DNA from: Sinorhizobium sojae CCBAU 05684 | Lineage (GTDB): Bacteria; Pseudomonadota; Alphaproteobacteria; Rhizobiales; Rhizobiaceae | NCBI RefSeq assembly: GCF_002288525.1 | Contig: NZ_CP023067.1 | Span: 1,550,001-1,614,000 of the forward strand | DNA: 64,000 nt | Direction: 5' to 3' | Shown: in pieces, positions 47,462 to 56,221 of the stretch | Layout: the number at the start of each line of letters is the position of its first letter | How positions within the stretch are numbered: the stretch's first letter is position 1 | Notes under the pieces: model-generated | What the model was told of the DNA's origin: nothing | Database searches by the model: none | What the model saw: the letters and a program-made list of their open reading frames with translations, nothing else | Translations under genes and position numbers: made by a program

Positions 47462-48724
47462 TCAGCTTACATTCCGGGGGGGGCGATGCACCGGAAGCGT
47501 TACGATGAAGCAGGCGCCGCCGCCCGGAGGCGATTCATAGCGCACCCTGCCGCCGTGGCGCTCGGCAATCTGGCGCACCAGCGCAAGCCCCAGTCCCCAG
47601 CCGCCCGCGGCCTCGCTGCGCCCGGAGGGCCGATAGAACGGCTCGAACACGCGAGCGCTCTCGCTGGCCACGATGCCCGGTCCGTGATCGCGAACGCTCA
47701 CTTCAACCGTGCCATCCACCAGCGCGACCGTGGCTCTAACAGGCGGGCCGCCGTGACGCAGCGCGTTCTGCATGAGGTTGCGCACGAGCCTGCCGAGCAG
47801 GCGCGCGTCGCCCGCGACCGTCGCGGGCGTGCCGGAAACCTCCACCCCATTGCGAGCCCCTTCTTCCGACACCAGGGCGAGCACGTCGACAGCCTCTTGC
47901 GCTTCGAGCTTTTCGATATGGTCGAGCCTGCTCGCGAGCAGAATTTCCTCGACCAGCCGGTCAAGTTCGGCGAGGTTGCGGACAATCTCTTCCTTACGGT
48001 GCTCCTCCGGCGCCTGCTCAAAAAGGTCGATCGCCATGCGCAGGCGCGCAAGCGGCGAGCGCAACTCATGGCTGGCATTGGCGAGCAGCGCCCGGTGTGA
48101 ATTGATCAGCCGCTCGACGTGATCGGCGGCCTTGTTGAAGCTTTTCGCCACCGCTGCGACCTCGTCGCGCCCCTCCGCCGGTACGCGGGCCACGAGATCA
48201 CCCCTGCCCCAGGCATCCACGCCAGCGCGCAGCCGCTCCAGCCTTCGGGTCAGATGACGCACCACCGGATACGCGGCGAGCCCGATAACTCCGGCGATCA
48301 ATGCCAGATAGGCGAGCGGATTTCGGCCGACCGGGCGGAAGGGCCGCTCCATCCGTGCGGCGACCGCGCGTCCGTCGGGCAGCTCGGTCACCATGGTGTG
48401 AAGCTTGCCCCTATCATGGCGCCACGGCCCCTCGCCGATATCGCGTGGAAGCGGCCGGCCGGCGCTCGCGATGAGCCTGCCGCGCCGATCGTAGACGGCA
48501 ATGTCGGCGTGGAAGGCCCGTGAAAACCGCTCGAGCGTCGCCTCCACCGAGCCCCGGTCCATGTCGGGCGGGATCAGCGCGGTGATGAACCGCGCGCGCT
48601 GGCTGTGCCAGCTGGAGTCTTCTTCGCCTTTCCCCAGCCACACAAAGGCCGCGCTGGCGACGGCGACCGCTGCAAGGCTTGCCAGCAGCGTCAGGTAGAT
48701 TTTCAGGAACAGCCGGCTGCGCAT
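47462..48724 (-). CDS. Sensor histidine kinase (CpxA/EnvZ type)
   Basis: 420 residues from the ATG at 48724. Membrane helix at ~8-30, periplasmic loop (~32-133), second helix (~135-155), HAMP domain, HisKA with H219 in LANASHELRSPLARL, then HATPase with NLMQNALRHGG, DHGPGI and GWGLGLALV. The small periplasmic domain points to envelope sensing. Its response regulator gene is upstream on the same strand, separated by a RIME copy and a 19-base hairpin. A Spy-like gene further upstream suggests an envelope or metal stress system. Confidence 0.92.
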   Translation of the reverse strand: MRSRLFLKIYLTLLASLAAVAVASAAFVWLGKGEEDSSWHSQRARFITALIPPDMDRGSVEATLERFSRAFHADIAVYDRRGRLIASAGRPLPRDIGEGPWRHDRGKLHTMVTELPDGRAVAARMERPFRPVGRNPLAYLALIAGVIGLAAYPVVRHLTRRLERLRAGVDAWGRGDLVARVPAEGRDEVAAVAKSFNKAADHVERLINSHRALLANASHELRSPLARLRMAIDLFEQAPEEHRKEEIVRNLAELDRLVEEILLASRLDHIEKLEAQEAVDVLALVSEEGARNGVEVSGTPATVAGDARLLGRLVRNLMQNALRHGGPPVRATVALVDGTVEVSVRDHGPGIVASESARVFEPFYRPSGRSEAAGGWGLGLALVRQIAERHGGRVRYESPPGGGACFIVTLPVHRPPRNVS

Positions 48725-48824
48725 GGCTCTAGGTCTCTGTTTTGATGCATGCCGTTGTCCTAAGCAGGTTCCGCAAAAGTGTGCCACGGTATTGCGATCA
48801 GAACCTGCGGCAAAGTAAAGGAAT

Positions 48825-48866
48825 CTAAGCAGGCATTCGTGGGGAAACCCACGAATGCCTGCTTAG
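48825..48866 (-). repeat. 19-base perfect inverted repeat with GAAA-type loop
   Basis: CTAAGCAGGCATTCGTGGG (48825-48843) pairs without mismatch with its inverse at 48848-48866 around a four-base loop (GAAA as written). It lies between the response regulator and kinase genes of one operon and touches a RIME copy. It lacks a T tract, so it is not a classical terminator. It may be an mRNA-stabilising or attenuating hairpin. Confidence 0.9.
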
Positions 48867-48969
48867 CGCATCGGCCCGAAAATCGTACCCGATTTTCGGA
48901 AAGCTCGATGCCCAGATTCAAAGAGTTACAGCGACCTTTGCGCGTCTGAAAAGACGCGCGGCGCTGTAA
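48866..48969. repeat. RIME copy 7 (full, forward orientation)
   Basis: From GCGCATCGGCCCGAAAATCG to GACGCGCGGCGCTGTAA, the best-preserved full RIME in the window. It is inserted between the response regulator gene and its histidine kinase gene. Confidence 0.92.
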
Positions 48970-48998
48970 AACCGCTGCACACTTTTTTGCGACATGCA

Positions 48999-49697
48999 TT
49001 ATCTTTCGTCGTCCTGAAAGCGGGCGAAGACATAGCCGGCGCCGCGCACGGTGATTATGCGCCTCGGATGTTTGGGATCGTTCTCGATGGCCGCGCGGAT
49101 GCGCGAGATATGGACGTCTATGGAGCGATCGAAGGCTTCCAGCTCCTCGCCTTTAACCGCATCCATAAGCTGCTCGCGCGACAATGTGCGACCGGCATGT
49201 TCGGCAAGCACCACGAGCAGGTCGAACTGATAGCTTGTCAGCGCACAGTCGCGGCCGTCGATCCTGACCGAGCGGGATCCCGGATCGATCTCCAGCCGCC
49301 CGAAGCGCAAGGTCCGCGAAACCGCCGGGCCGCCATTACGGCGGCGCAGGATCGCCTTCAGTCGGGCCAGCAGTTCGCGCGGGTTGAAGGGCTTGGGCAG
49401 ATAGTCGTCGGCCCCGAGTTCCAACCCGACGATGCGGTCCGTCTCTTCGCCTTTGGCCGTGAGCATCAGGATCGGTACGTCGGAGACCGTGCGCATGCGC
49501 CGGCAGGCCTCGAAGCCGTCAAGGTCCGGCAGCATGACGTCGAGGATCACGGCGTCCGGCGCCCGGCGACCGAGCTCCGTCAGTCCCGCCGTCGCCGTCG
49601 CCGCCGTGTGCACGGAATAGCCGTTCCCGGAGAGATAGTCGGAGAGCATGGCGGACAGGCGCGTGTCGTCATCAACAATCAGGACCCGTTCCGCCAT
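48999..49697 (-). CDS. OmpR-family response regulator
   Basis: 232 residues. Receiver domain with LIVDDDTRL, D53 in VILDVMLPDLDG, LTAK and LPKPFN, then a winged-helix DNA-binding domain (LTSYQFDLLVVLAEHAGRTLSREQLMDAV, RSIDVHISRIRAAIE, ITVRGAGYVF). It pairs with the kinase at 47.5-48.7 kb and probably controls the Spy-like gene 52 bases upstream, with which it appears to share a transcript. Confidence 0.93.
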   Translation of the reverse strand: MAERVLIVDDDTRLSAMLSDYLSGNGYSVHTAATATAGLTELGRRAPDAVILDVMLPDLDGFEACRRMRTVSDVPILMLTAKGEETDRIVGLELGADDYLPKPFNPRELLARLKAILRRRNGGPAVSRTLRFGRLEIDPGSRSVRIDGRDCALTSYQFDLLVVLAEHAGRTLSREQLMDAVKGEELEAFDRSIDVHISRIRAAIENDPKHPRRIITVRGAGYVFARFQDDER

Positions 49698-49749
49698 CTT
49701 TTACGCTCCGTTCAGTCGCTTGCGCGACTCAAGCTTATCGCCATCGGTA

Positions 49750-50292
49750 TTACCATCGGCCGCGGCCCCTGCGCTCCTTCAAATGCTCGACGAGCTTGGT
49801 GCGCTGCTCCGGCGTCAGCACTTCCGCAGCATCGAGGAGCGCAGTCGTCATCTTGCGCGAAGCATCGTCGATGGCCGCTATGCGTTCGCTGCGCAGCTTC
49901 TCGGCGGCGGCGCGGTCGACGGTCGGCGCGCCGAGAAGTTCGATAACCTCTTCGCGCGTCTCGCGGAAGTCCCGGACGGTCGGCCTGATCTCGGCGCGGG
50001 CCTTGTCGATGATATCCCAAAGCTTGTCTTCCTGCTCAGGCGACGCATCGAGTTCATCAAGCACGGAGCCGATCCGGTGTTCCATGAAGCCACCTCCCAT
50101 ATGCGCGTGCATCATATGGCCGCCGAACCGGCCCATGCCGAAGCCGAAATCGTCGCTGCGTGCAGCGGCATAGCCAACCACGCTGACGACGGCGACGGCT
50201 GCAAGTCCGCCGATCGCGGCGCGCCGTCCCCATCCTTTTGAAACCGCTTCGCGGGCCTGCGGGCTCGACAGGTTCTTGTCCTCGTTTTCCAT
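49750..50292 (-). CDS. Spy/CpxP-like periplasmic protein
   Basis: 180 residues from the ATG at 50292 (AGGAG site). A membrane/signal helix at ~23-44 is preceded by RR, so Sec or Tat export is possible. The exported part has a His/Met/Gly-rich stretch (MGRFGGHMMHAHMGGGFMEHR) that could bind Cu or Zn, then a helical Spy/CpxP-like domain ending LTPEQRTKLVEHLKERRGRGRW. Such proteins are chaperones or metal sensors that hold a Cpx-type kinase off. It heads the two-component operon. Confidence 0.85.
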   Translation of the reverse strand: MENEDKNLSSPQAREAVSKGWGRRAAIGGLAAVAVVSVVGYAAARSDDFGFGMGRFGGHMMHAHMGGGFMEHRIGSVLDELDASPEQEDKLWDIIDKARAEIRPTVRDFRETREEVIELLGAPTVDRAAAEKLRSERIAAIDDASRKMTTALLDAAEVLTPEQRTKLVEHLKERRGRGRW

Positions 50293-50553
50293 GGTTAGTC
50301 TCCTTTCACTCCGCAGCACCTTGCTGCGATGGAGCAAAGCTAGCGAGGCAACGTTTCGAGCCTTCCGGGAGAATGTAAAGAATTGTAAAGCCGCAGCGGC
50401 GGTTTGGCGGCCAGCGCATTGCCGGGTCGGCCGAGGAATGGTGTCCCCAAGCCGGTCACGGAGTCCTGGCTCTGCGGCGATCGGCCTCGCATGCCGTGGT
50501 CGGCCCGATCGGACCCAATTGTCGGAAGCACGATGCGCAGCTTCAGGCGTTGA
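50293..50553. other. Intergenic region upstream of the Spy-like gene
   Basis: It should hold the promoter of the Spy-like / response regulator / kinase operon. No clear boxes, repeats or genes are seen. Confidence 0.35.
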
Positions 50554-50863
50554 AGACGCTCCCCCATCCAGGACTCATCGGTCAACGATCTCATCTCGCT
50601 GGACCAGGTCCTGAACTCGAATGCTTCGGGGAACATCGGCGGCGGCTGTCCGTTCGAGGAATACACTCCGGAGAACACGCGCAACGCATACTCTGCCGAA
50701 CGCGGGGGAGGACAAACATGAACAAGAGGCTCTTCCCGGGCTCTCCGCCGACGATTACGCGAGACTCACTGGTTCCGCTCAAGGACATGCGGAAGAGACG
50801 CCTTCATCCACCGCGGACCATGGGCACAACGGCTCCTCAACTGCCGAGCCTCCAGGAGAATAG
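50554..50863 (+). pseudogene. Possible remnant of a gene upstream of the DUF305 gene
   Basis: Two protein-like frames lie end to end. The first, 50554-50721, reads VNDLISLDQVLNSNASG and later CPFEEYTPENTRNAYSAE and has no start codon. The second, one frame over, ends at 50863 with LSADDYARLTGSAQGHAEE and DHGHNG, four bases before the DUF305 start. An ATG with a strong ribosome site at 50718 opens a third frame (MNKRLFPG) to 50915. This looks like the tail of a decayed gene, possibly frameshifted. Family not recognised. Confidence 0.3.
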
Positions 50864-50866
50864 TCC

Positions 50867-51751
50867 ATGCATAAAAACGGAAAGGCGAACATGTCCTACG
50901 TCCGCTTCGGCCTGATGATCCTCACTTCCACGGTGTTGATGTTCATCCTGATGTATCTCAACACCTACGCCTGGGAGCACGTCTTCTTCTCGGAAACCCG
51001 CATCTACATGGCGGTCCTGATGGGCGCGACGATGGCGGTCGTGATGCTCGCCTACATGCTGGGCATGTATTCCGACAAGCAGCTCAACGCTGCGATATTC
51101 GCGGGAGCAGCGATCGTCTTTGCGCTTTCCCTTTGGCTTGTTCGCAGTCAGGCCACAGTCTCCGGACCGAGCTATATGCGGGCGATGATCCCGCACCACT
51201 CGATCGCCATCATGACCTCCGAGCGCGCGCAGATCCGAGATCCGCGGGTGCGGAAACTCGCCGACGAGATCATCGAGGCGCAGCGCCGCGAGATTGCCGA
51301 AATGCGCTACCTCATTGCGGAGGCTTCTTCTGGCAAGAGGGGGGACAGCATCTACAAGGACCCGCCCGCCGAACCGGGTACTGTGGAGGATGCTCTTTCA
51401 AACACTCTCATCAGTCAGCTCGACCTCGCGCCAATGCCGGACGCGGAGGCCGACCGTGTCCTCGAGGCGGACGCCCGCTGCACTTTCAACCGCAGTCCGG
51501 AATCCGACCCGATCCTCTGGGCCGCTCGGGACGGTAGCGGAGCGGCAGTAAAGCTGAACGGGGTCCTCGTCACCCTCGATACAGCTGGCGACCCAAAAAC
51601 CGGCACCGCGACGTTTTCCTCGCCCGGCACCGCCGTCACTATCCGGCCTCTCGGCGAGGATGCGGACTGGCGCGCGGATGCGGAGCTCGTCTTTCAACTC
51701 GATCAGGGCCTGATCGTCGGATATCGCGGCTTCTACGCCTGCAGGAGCTGA
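50867..51751 (+). CDS. Membrane-anchored DUF305 protein
   Basis: 294 residues from the ATG at 50867 (GGAG site). Three membrane segments (~14-32, ~47-67, ~73-92) precede a DUF305 four-helix domain with the HH pair in MRAMIPHHSIAIMTSERA (110-111). The ~100-residue C-terminal domain ends in a beta-rich module (FNRSPESDPILWAARDGSGAAVKLNG). DUF305 proteins often sit beside copper-handling genes. A glutaredoxin-MauE-like fusion gene follows after 57 bases. Function unknown. Confidence 0.85.
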   Translation: MHKNGKANMSYVRFGLMILTSTVLMFILMYLNTYAWEHVFFSETRIYMAVLMGATMAVVMLAYMLGMYSDKQLNAAIFAGAAIVFALSLWLVRSQATVSGPSYMRAMIPHHSIAIMTSERAQIRDPRVRKLADEIIEAQRREIAEMRYLIAEASSGKRGDSIYKDPPAEPGTVEDALSNTLISQLDLAPMPDAEADRVLEADARCTFNRSPESDPILWAARDGSGAAVKLNGVLVTLDTAGDPKTGTATFSSPGTAVTIRPLGEDADWRADAELVFQLDQGLIVGYRGFYACRS

Positions 51752-51808
51752 TTGTCGGGGGAAGACCGCCACTGCGAGAGGAAGGACGCCCTGAAAGGAG
51801 GCCAACCC

Positions 51809-52570
51809 ATGGCATGGGACCAAAGCCAAAAGAGCGCCGTACTCTACCGAATGGTCATGCCCGACCACCTTTGCCCCTACGGGCTGAAGTCAAAGGACCT
51901 TCTGGAAAGGCAGGGGTTCTCGGTCGACGATCGGCACCTCAAGACCCGTGAGGAGACCGACGCGTTCATGAAGGAACACGCAGTGGACACGACGCCGCAA
52001 ACCTTCATCGATGGCAAGCGCATCGGCGGCTACGATGAACTGCGCGAGCATTTCGGACAGGATGTAAAGGACGAAGACGAGGCCAGCTATCAGCCGGTCA
52101 TTGCGATCTTCGCGACCGCGTTCCTGATGGCCCTCGCCTTCAGTTGGTACACGTTCGAGACGGTCTTCACGATACCGGCACTCGAATGGTTCATCGCCAT
52201 CAGCATGTGCATCCTCGCCGTCCAGAAGCTACAGGACGTTGAAAGCTTCTCGACAATGTTCCTCAACTACGACCTGCTGGCGCGCCGATGGGTGCGATAC
52301 GGCTATCTCTATCCGATCGGCGAGGCACTGGCCGGAATCCTGATGATTGCCGGTGCGCTGATCTTTATCGCGGCCCCGGTGGCGCTTCTCATCGGCACGG
52401 TCGGCGCGGTCTCGGTCTTCAAGGCCGTCTATGTCGACAAACGTGAACTGAAATGCGCCTGCGTAGGCGGAAGGAGCAACGTCCCTCTTGGCTTCGTATC
52501 GCTGACGGAGAACCTGATGATGGTCGCCATGGCGATTTGGATGTCAGCCAAGATGTTGTGGATCAGCTGA
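51809..52570 (+). CDS. Glutaredoxin - MauE/DoxX-like membrane fusion
   Basis: 253 residues from the ATG at 51809 (AAAGGAGG site). Residues 8-85 form a glutaredoxin with a single active cysteine (CPYG, C22) and the TTPQTFIDGKRIGGYDEL glutathione-binding region. Residues ~98-250 hold four membrane helices of the MauE/DoxX type with a cysteine pair (LKCACVGG). The fusion could carry electrons across the inner membrane to reduce periplasmic disulfides or metal sites. Its role with the DUF305 protein is inferred from adjacency only. Confidence 0.87.
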   Translation: MAWDQSQKSAVLYRMVMPDHLCPYGLKSKDLLERQGFSVDDRHLKTREETDAFMKEHAVDTTPQTFIDGKRIGGYDELREHFGQDVKDEDEASYQPVIAIFATAFLMALAFSWYTFETVFTIPALEWFIAISMCILAVQKLQDVESFSTMFLNYDLLARRWVRYGYLYPIGEALAGILMIAGALIFIAAPVALLIGTVGAVSVFKAVYVDKRELKCACVGGRSNVPLGFVSLTENLMMVAMAIWMSAKMLWIS

Positions 52571-52600
52571 CATCTTGCCGTTGACCACTTGAAAAATGCT

Positions 52601-52634
52601 CCAAAAAAGCCGCCCGATCAAACCGGCGGGCGGC
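52601..52634 (-). terminator. Terminator of the DUF1476 gene
   Basis: GCCGCCCG pairs with CGGGCGGC (52609-52616 with 52627-52634) and the reverse strand continues into TTTTTT. It lies 26 bases beyond the stop of the gene at 52660. Confidence 0.85.
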
Positions 52635-52659
52635 GGCAGTTTCCGAATGGACCGGATGA

Positions 52660-52974
52660 TTAGCTCTTTTGAATCTGTTCGACCGCTTCGCCCAGGAATT
52701 CGATCATCCGCATGCGGATTTCGTCCTCCGATTGTGCCACCCCGGCAGCGTCGAAGTCGGCCTTGACCTTGCGCACGACGTCCTCATGCCCCGCCTCTTC
52801 GAAATCCGCGGCAACCACTTCCCGAGCATAGCCCTCCGGATCGGCCTTGTTCAAAAGACCGGCGGCCCAGAGGCCAAGCAATTTGTTGCGGCGCGCCAAG
52901 GCCTTGAATTTCAACTCTTCATCGAGAGCAAACTTCGTCTCGAAAGCCTTCTCGCGATCGTGGATGCTGGTCAT
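52660..52974 (-). CDS. DUF1476 protein (F1-ATPase inhibitor zeta-like)
   Basis: 104 residues from the ATG at 52974. DUF1476 family with DREKAFETKFALDEELKFKALARRNKLLGLWAAGLL. The Paracoccus member is the zeta subunit that blocks ATP hydrolysis by F1Fo-ATP synthase through its N-terminal segment. The same role is likely here. Monocistronic, with its own terminator. Confidence 0.9.
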   Translation of the reverse strand: MTSIHDREKAFETKFALDEELKFKALARRNKLLGLWAAGLLNKADPEGYAREVVAADFEEAGHEDVVRKVKADFDAAGVAQSEDEIRMRMIEFLGEAVEQIQKS

Positions 52975-53198
52975 CAATCAATCTCCCTTTCCTCTCGGAA
53001 GTTGCTATCGCCATAAACCAAAACGCCGCCGAAAGTGCAATGCGCGTTTTCGTGTTTGCCGACTTTCATGATACCCTAATCTAAATCGGGGGATGTGAAG
53101 ATACGCCGATTGTGAAATGCGTTCTTTTCAGATATGGACCCGCTGAGAAAATTCCAATTGCGCGACCCAAGCGCGCCAACAAGCACAGAGACAAGTCC

Positions 53199-53963
53199 AT
53201 GAATCGTCGCCGCCGTATCTACGAGGGCAAGGCCAAGATCCTGTACGAGGGTCCGGAACCAGGCACGTTGATCCAGTTCTTCAAGGATGACGCCACCGCT
53301 TTCAACAAGAAAAAACACGACGTCATCGACGGCAAGGGTGTGCTCAACAACCGCATCTCCGAATACATCTTCACGCATCTGAACAAGATCGGCATTCCGA
53401 CGCATTTCATCCGTCGCCTCAACATGCGCGAGCAGCTGATCAAGGAAGTGGAGATCATTCCGCTCGAGATCGTCGTGCGCAACGTCGCCGCCGGCTCGCT
53501 CGCCAAGCGCCTGGGCATCGAGGAAGGCACGGTCCTGCCGCGGTCCATCATAGAGTTCTATTACAAGGCCGACGCGCTTGACGACCCGATGGTCTCGGAA
53601 GAGCACATCACGGCCTTCGGCTGGGCAAGCCCGCAGGAACTCGACGACATCATGGCGCTCGCCATCCGCATCAACGATTTTCTCTCCGGCCTCTTCCTCG
53701 GGGTCGGCATCCAGCTGGTGGACTTCAAGATCGAGTGCGGCCGTCTTTATGAAGGCGACATGATGCGCATCGTTCTGGCCGACGAGATCTCACCGGACAG
53801 CTGCCGCCTCTGGGATGTCGAGACGAAGGAAAAGATGGACAAGGACCGGTTCCGCCGCGATATGGGCGGTTTGGTCGAGGCCTATCAGGAAGTGGCTCGC
53901 CGTCTCGGAATCATCAACGAAAACGAGCCGCCGCGCGGCTCCGGTCCGGTGCTCGTCAAGTAA
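53199..53963 (+). CDS. purC: SAICAR synthetase
   Basis: 254 residues from the ATG at 53199 ([18 protein letters not shown]). PurC signatures: [41 protein letters not shown] and [12 protein letters not shown]. It ligates aspartate to CAIR in purine synthesis. purS starts 18 bases after its stop. Confidence 0.96.
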   Translation: MNRRRRIYEGKAKILYEGPEPGTLIQFFKDDATAFNKKKHDVIDGKGVLNNRISEYIFTHLNKIGIPTHFIRRLNMREQLIKEVEIIPLEIVVRNVAAGSLAKRLGIEEGTVLPRSIIEFYYKADALDDPMVSEEHITAFGWASPQELDDIMALAIRINDFLSGLFLGVGIQLVDFKIECGRLYEGDMMRIVLADEISPDSCRLWDVETKEKMDKDRFRRDMGGLVEAYQEVARRLGIINENEPPRGSGPVLVK

Positions 53964-53981
53964 GTTCGGGGATTAGCAAAA

Positions 53982-54224
53982 GTGATCAAGGCACGCGTAA
54001 CCGTGACGCTGAAGAACGGCGTACTCGACCCTCAGGGCAAGGCGATCGAAGGCGCACTCGGCGCCCTCGGCTTCGACAGCATCGGCCATGTACGCCAGGG
54101 CAAGGTCTTCGACCTCGAGCTCGAAACCGCCGACAGGACCAAGGCCGAAGCGGATCTCAAGGCCATGTGCGAGAAGCTGCTCGCAAACACCGTTATCGAA
54201 AACTACAGCATCTCCCTCGCCTGA
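53982..54224 (+). CDS. purS: FGAM synthase subunit PurS
   Basis: 80 residues from a GTG. PurS fold: VTVTLKNGVLDPQGKAIEGALGALGF and VRQGKVFDLEL. It bridges PurL and PurQ in the three-part FGAM synthase. RIME copy 8 separates it from purQ. Confidence 0.94.
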   Translation: MIKARVTVTLKNGVLDPQGKAIEGALGALGFDSIGHVRQGKVFDLELETADRTKAEADLKAMCEKLLANTVIENYSISLA

Positions 54225-54238
54225 CGGCGGGGCGGCTT

Positions 54239-54341
54239 GCGCATCGGCCCGAAAATCGTACCGGATTTCGGAAAGCTCGATACGCAGAATGAAAGAGCTA
54301 CAGCGACCTTTGCGCGTCTGAAATGACGCGCGGCGCTGTAG
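54239..54341. repeat. RIME copy 8 (full, forward orientation)
   Basis: From GCGCATCGGCCCGAAAATCG to GACGCGCGGCGCTGTAG. It lies between purS and purQ, whose products act in one enzyme. Confidence 0.9.
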
Positions 54342-54453
54342 CCGCCGGCAGGTTCCCATTCGTCTTTTCCCTTGGGGTATGCTGGCGCTTCCAACGCATA
54401 GAAACTGCCTCGCGCCATAGAGGCCGCGAGACCAAGGCGAGGTATCCACGTCC

Positions 54454-55125
54454 ATGAAATCCGCCGTCGTTCAGCTTCCTGGCCTCAACCGCGATCGCGA
54501 CATGATTGCGGCGCTAACGCAGATTTCCGGCAAGGTACCGGTCACCGTCTGGCAGACCGAAACGGAAATCCCAGATGTCGACCTGGTCGTCATCCCCGGC
54601 GGCTTCTCCTATGGAGATTACCTGCGCTGCGGCGCGATCGCCGCGCGCATGCCGGTAATGCAGGCGATCAAGGCCAAGGCGGAACAGGGCGTCCGCGTTC
54701 TCGGCGTGTGCAACGGCTTTCAGATCCTGGTCGAATCCGGTCTTCTGCCGGGCGCGCTGATGCGCAATGCCTCGCTGAAATTCGTCTGCCGCGAGGTGAA
54801 GCTCGAAGTCGCCAATGGCGACACGTCATTCACGCGCGCCTATGCCAAGGGCCAGGTGATCCGCTGCCCCGTTGCCCACCATGACGGCAATTACTTTGCC
54901 GATGCGGAAACGCTGAAGGCGATCGAAGGCAACGGCCAGGTCGTGTTCCGCTATGCCGACGGCACCAACCCGAACGGCTCCATCAATGATATTGCCGGCG
55001 TCATCAACGCGAAGGGCAATGTTCTCGGCATGATGCCGCATCCGGAGAACCTGATCGAGGCGGCCCATGGCGGTGCGGACGGACGCGGACTCTTCGCTTC
55101 CGCGCTGGACGTGATCGCGGCCTGA
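54454..55125 (+). CDS. purQ: FGAM synthase glutaminase subunit PurQ
   Basis: 223 residues, class I glutamine amidotransferase. The nucleophile cysteine is in [10 protein letters not shown] and the His-Glu pair is in [10 protein letters not shown]. The [16 protein letters not shown] motif is PurQ-specific. It supplies ammonia to PurL. RIME elements flank the gene on both sides. Confidence 0.95.
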   Translation: MKSAVVQLPGLNRDRDMIAALTQISGKVPVTVWQTETEIPDVDLVVIPGGFSYGDYLRCGAIAARMPVMQAIKAKAEQGVRVLGVCNGFQILVESGLLPGALMRNASLKFVCREVKLEVANGDTSFTRAYAKGQVIRCPVAHHDGNYFADAETLKAIEGNGQVVFRYADGTNPNGSINDIAGVINAKGNVLGMMPHPENLIEAAHGGADGRGLFASALDVIAA

Positions 55126-55130
55126 GCGAA

Positions 55131-55190
55131 CTACAGCGCCGCGCGTCTTATAAGGCGCGCCAAGATTGCTCCAGCAGTTCCAATTCCTGT
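55131..55190. repeat. Partial RIME copy 9 (reverse orientation)
   Basis: CTACAGCGCCGCGCGTCTTA and the inverted TAAGGCGCGCC arm are the first palindrome only. It starts five bases after the purQ stop. Confidence 0.75.
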
Positions 55191-55271
55191 TTCGTTTCCT
55201 GCACGCGCCTCCGGCCCTTCGGAAACGAATTCGGCATCCAATCTCACCAGTGCGAGGCGCCAAGCCATCCC

Positions 55272-55670
55272 ATGCTTTACGGACGTTTCCTTGCGCTTGC
55301 CTCGGCGACGGCAAGCCTCATCCTCGTCGCCGGTTGCCAATCCAATCGACCGGCCGCCTCGGCGGCAAGTTCTGCCGCCTTGCCGACGATGGAGCGTATA
55401 GCACTCGGCGCCAGCGGTTGCTGGTTCAAATCGGGCGATCCGGCATTCCAGGCCTACCGCCTGGCGCCGGAGCTCAACTCCTTCTCCGGCCGCCCGCGCA
55501 TTCTGATCGTGCCGGCCAAATCTCCCGAAGCGCGCCCCCTCGCCGTCATCCAGGCGGAAGGACAGCCTGCCCGCCTCGAAGCTTTCGGCCCGCTTTTCAG
55601 CGAGCCCGTGGGCGCCCGCATGTCGGCTGACGTTCGCCGTTGGGCGGCGGGCGACAGGGGCTGCAGCTGA
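55272..55670 (+). CDS. Putative lipoprotein
   Basis: 132 residues with a lipoprotein signal peptide: the lipobox LVAGC gives the lipidated cysteine C22, followed by QSN. The mature part has two further cysteines (GCWFKS and the terminal GCS). No family recognised. Small envelope lipoprotein of unknown role. Confidence 0.75.
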   Translation: MLYGRFLALASATASLILVAGCQSNRPAASAASSAALPTMERIALGASGCWFKSGDPAFQAYRLAPELNSFSGRPRILIVPAKSPEARPLAVIQAEGQPARLEAFGPLFSEPVGARMSADVRRWAAGDRGCS

Positions 55671-55699
55671 ACCTCGGCGTATCGCGATTGCCACTCATC

Positions 55700-55868
55700 C
55701 GCTACCGGCTTTCTCCCCGCAAGCGGGGCGAAGGGACTCGCGGAGCGCACTCCGACCCATTTCCCGTGTCCGGAGCGAGCGTCGCGTCAGGAGCATACGG
55801 TGCGGCTGAGCACATGGGCGGCCCCTCGCCCCGATTGCGGGGAGAGGGTTAGGGTGAGGGGCTTTTTT
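55700..55868. repeat. Palindromic intergenic repeat ending in a terminator-like hairpin
   Basis: The left part has GCTTTCTCCCCGCAAGCGGGG. The right part (55821-55868) has GCCCCTCGCCCCG, TGCGGGGAGAGGGTTAGG and GTGAGGGGC followed by TTTTTT. Such CCCTCTCCCCGC-type repeats are dispersed between genes in Rhizobiales. The right-hand hairpin with its T tract probably ends transcription of the lipoprotein gene. Confidence 0.7.
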
Positions 55869-55897
55869 AGCGCATCGACCCGCAACCTATGCCGCCC

Positions 55898-56140
55898 CTA
55901 CCGCCAGAACGGCACGGCCGCCTCGCGCCGCGCCTCCGCTTCCGTGAGCCCGATGTCCTTGAGTTGCTCGGCGCTGAGTTCGCCGAGCGCAAGCCGGCTG
56001 CGTCTCTTGCTGGCGAGGGCGCTGTAGGCGCGCCAAAGCCGCAGCAAAGCACCAACAGGCCCGGGTTTGCTATTCGAAGCAGTATCCGCAATTCCTGCAT
56101 TTCGCTTGTGCGACAGCTGGATTGCATCAATTGTACCCAT
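55898..56140 (-). CDS. DUF1127 small protein
   Basis: 80 residues from the ATG at 56140 (GAGG/GAGGG upstream; a GTG at 56167 is also in frame). The C-terminal DUF1127 motif is LLRLWRAYSALASKRRSRLALGELSAEQLKDIGLTEAEARREAA. Arginine-rich DUF1127 proteins of alphaproteobacteria have been linked to RNA metabolism and stress. It is divergent from a MocR regulator, which probably controls it. Confidence 0.87.
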   Translation of the reverse strand: MGTIDAIQLSHKRNAGIADTASNSKPGPVGALLRLWRAYSALASKRRSRLALGELSAEQLKDIGLTEAEARREAAVPFWR

Positions 56141-56158
56141 TGCCCTCACCTCTGCATC

Positions 56159-56220
56159 AATTGTCACCTATCGTCTGTGATAATTGACAGGAAATTTGAG
56201 GCAATATAGATAATTGTCAC
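56159..56220. promoter_or_regulatory. Repeated AATTGtCA sites between DUF1127 and MocR genes
   Basis: AATTGTCAC occurs at 56159-56167 and 56212-56220, and AATTGACAG at 56182-56190, all in the same orientation, just upstream of the MocR start at 56222 and the DUF1127 start at 56140. Direct-repeat operators in a divergent intergenic region are typical for MocR-type autoregulators. Confidence 0.5.
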
Positions 56221-56221
56221 T

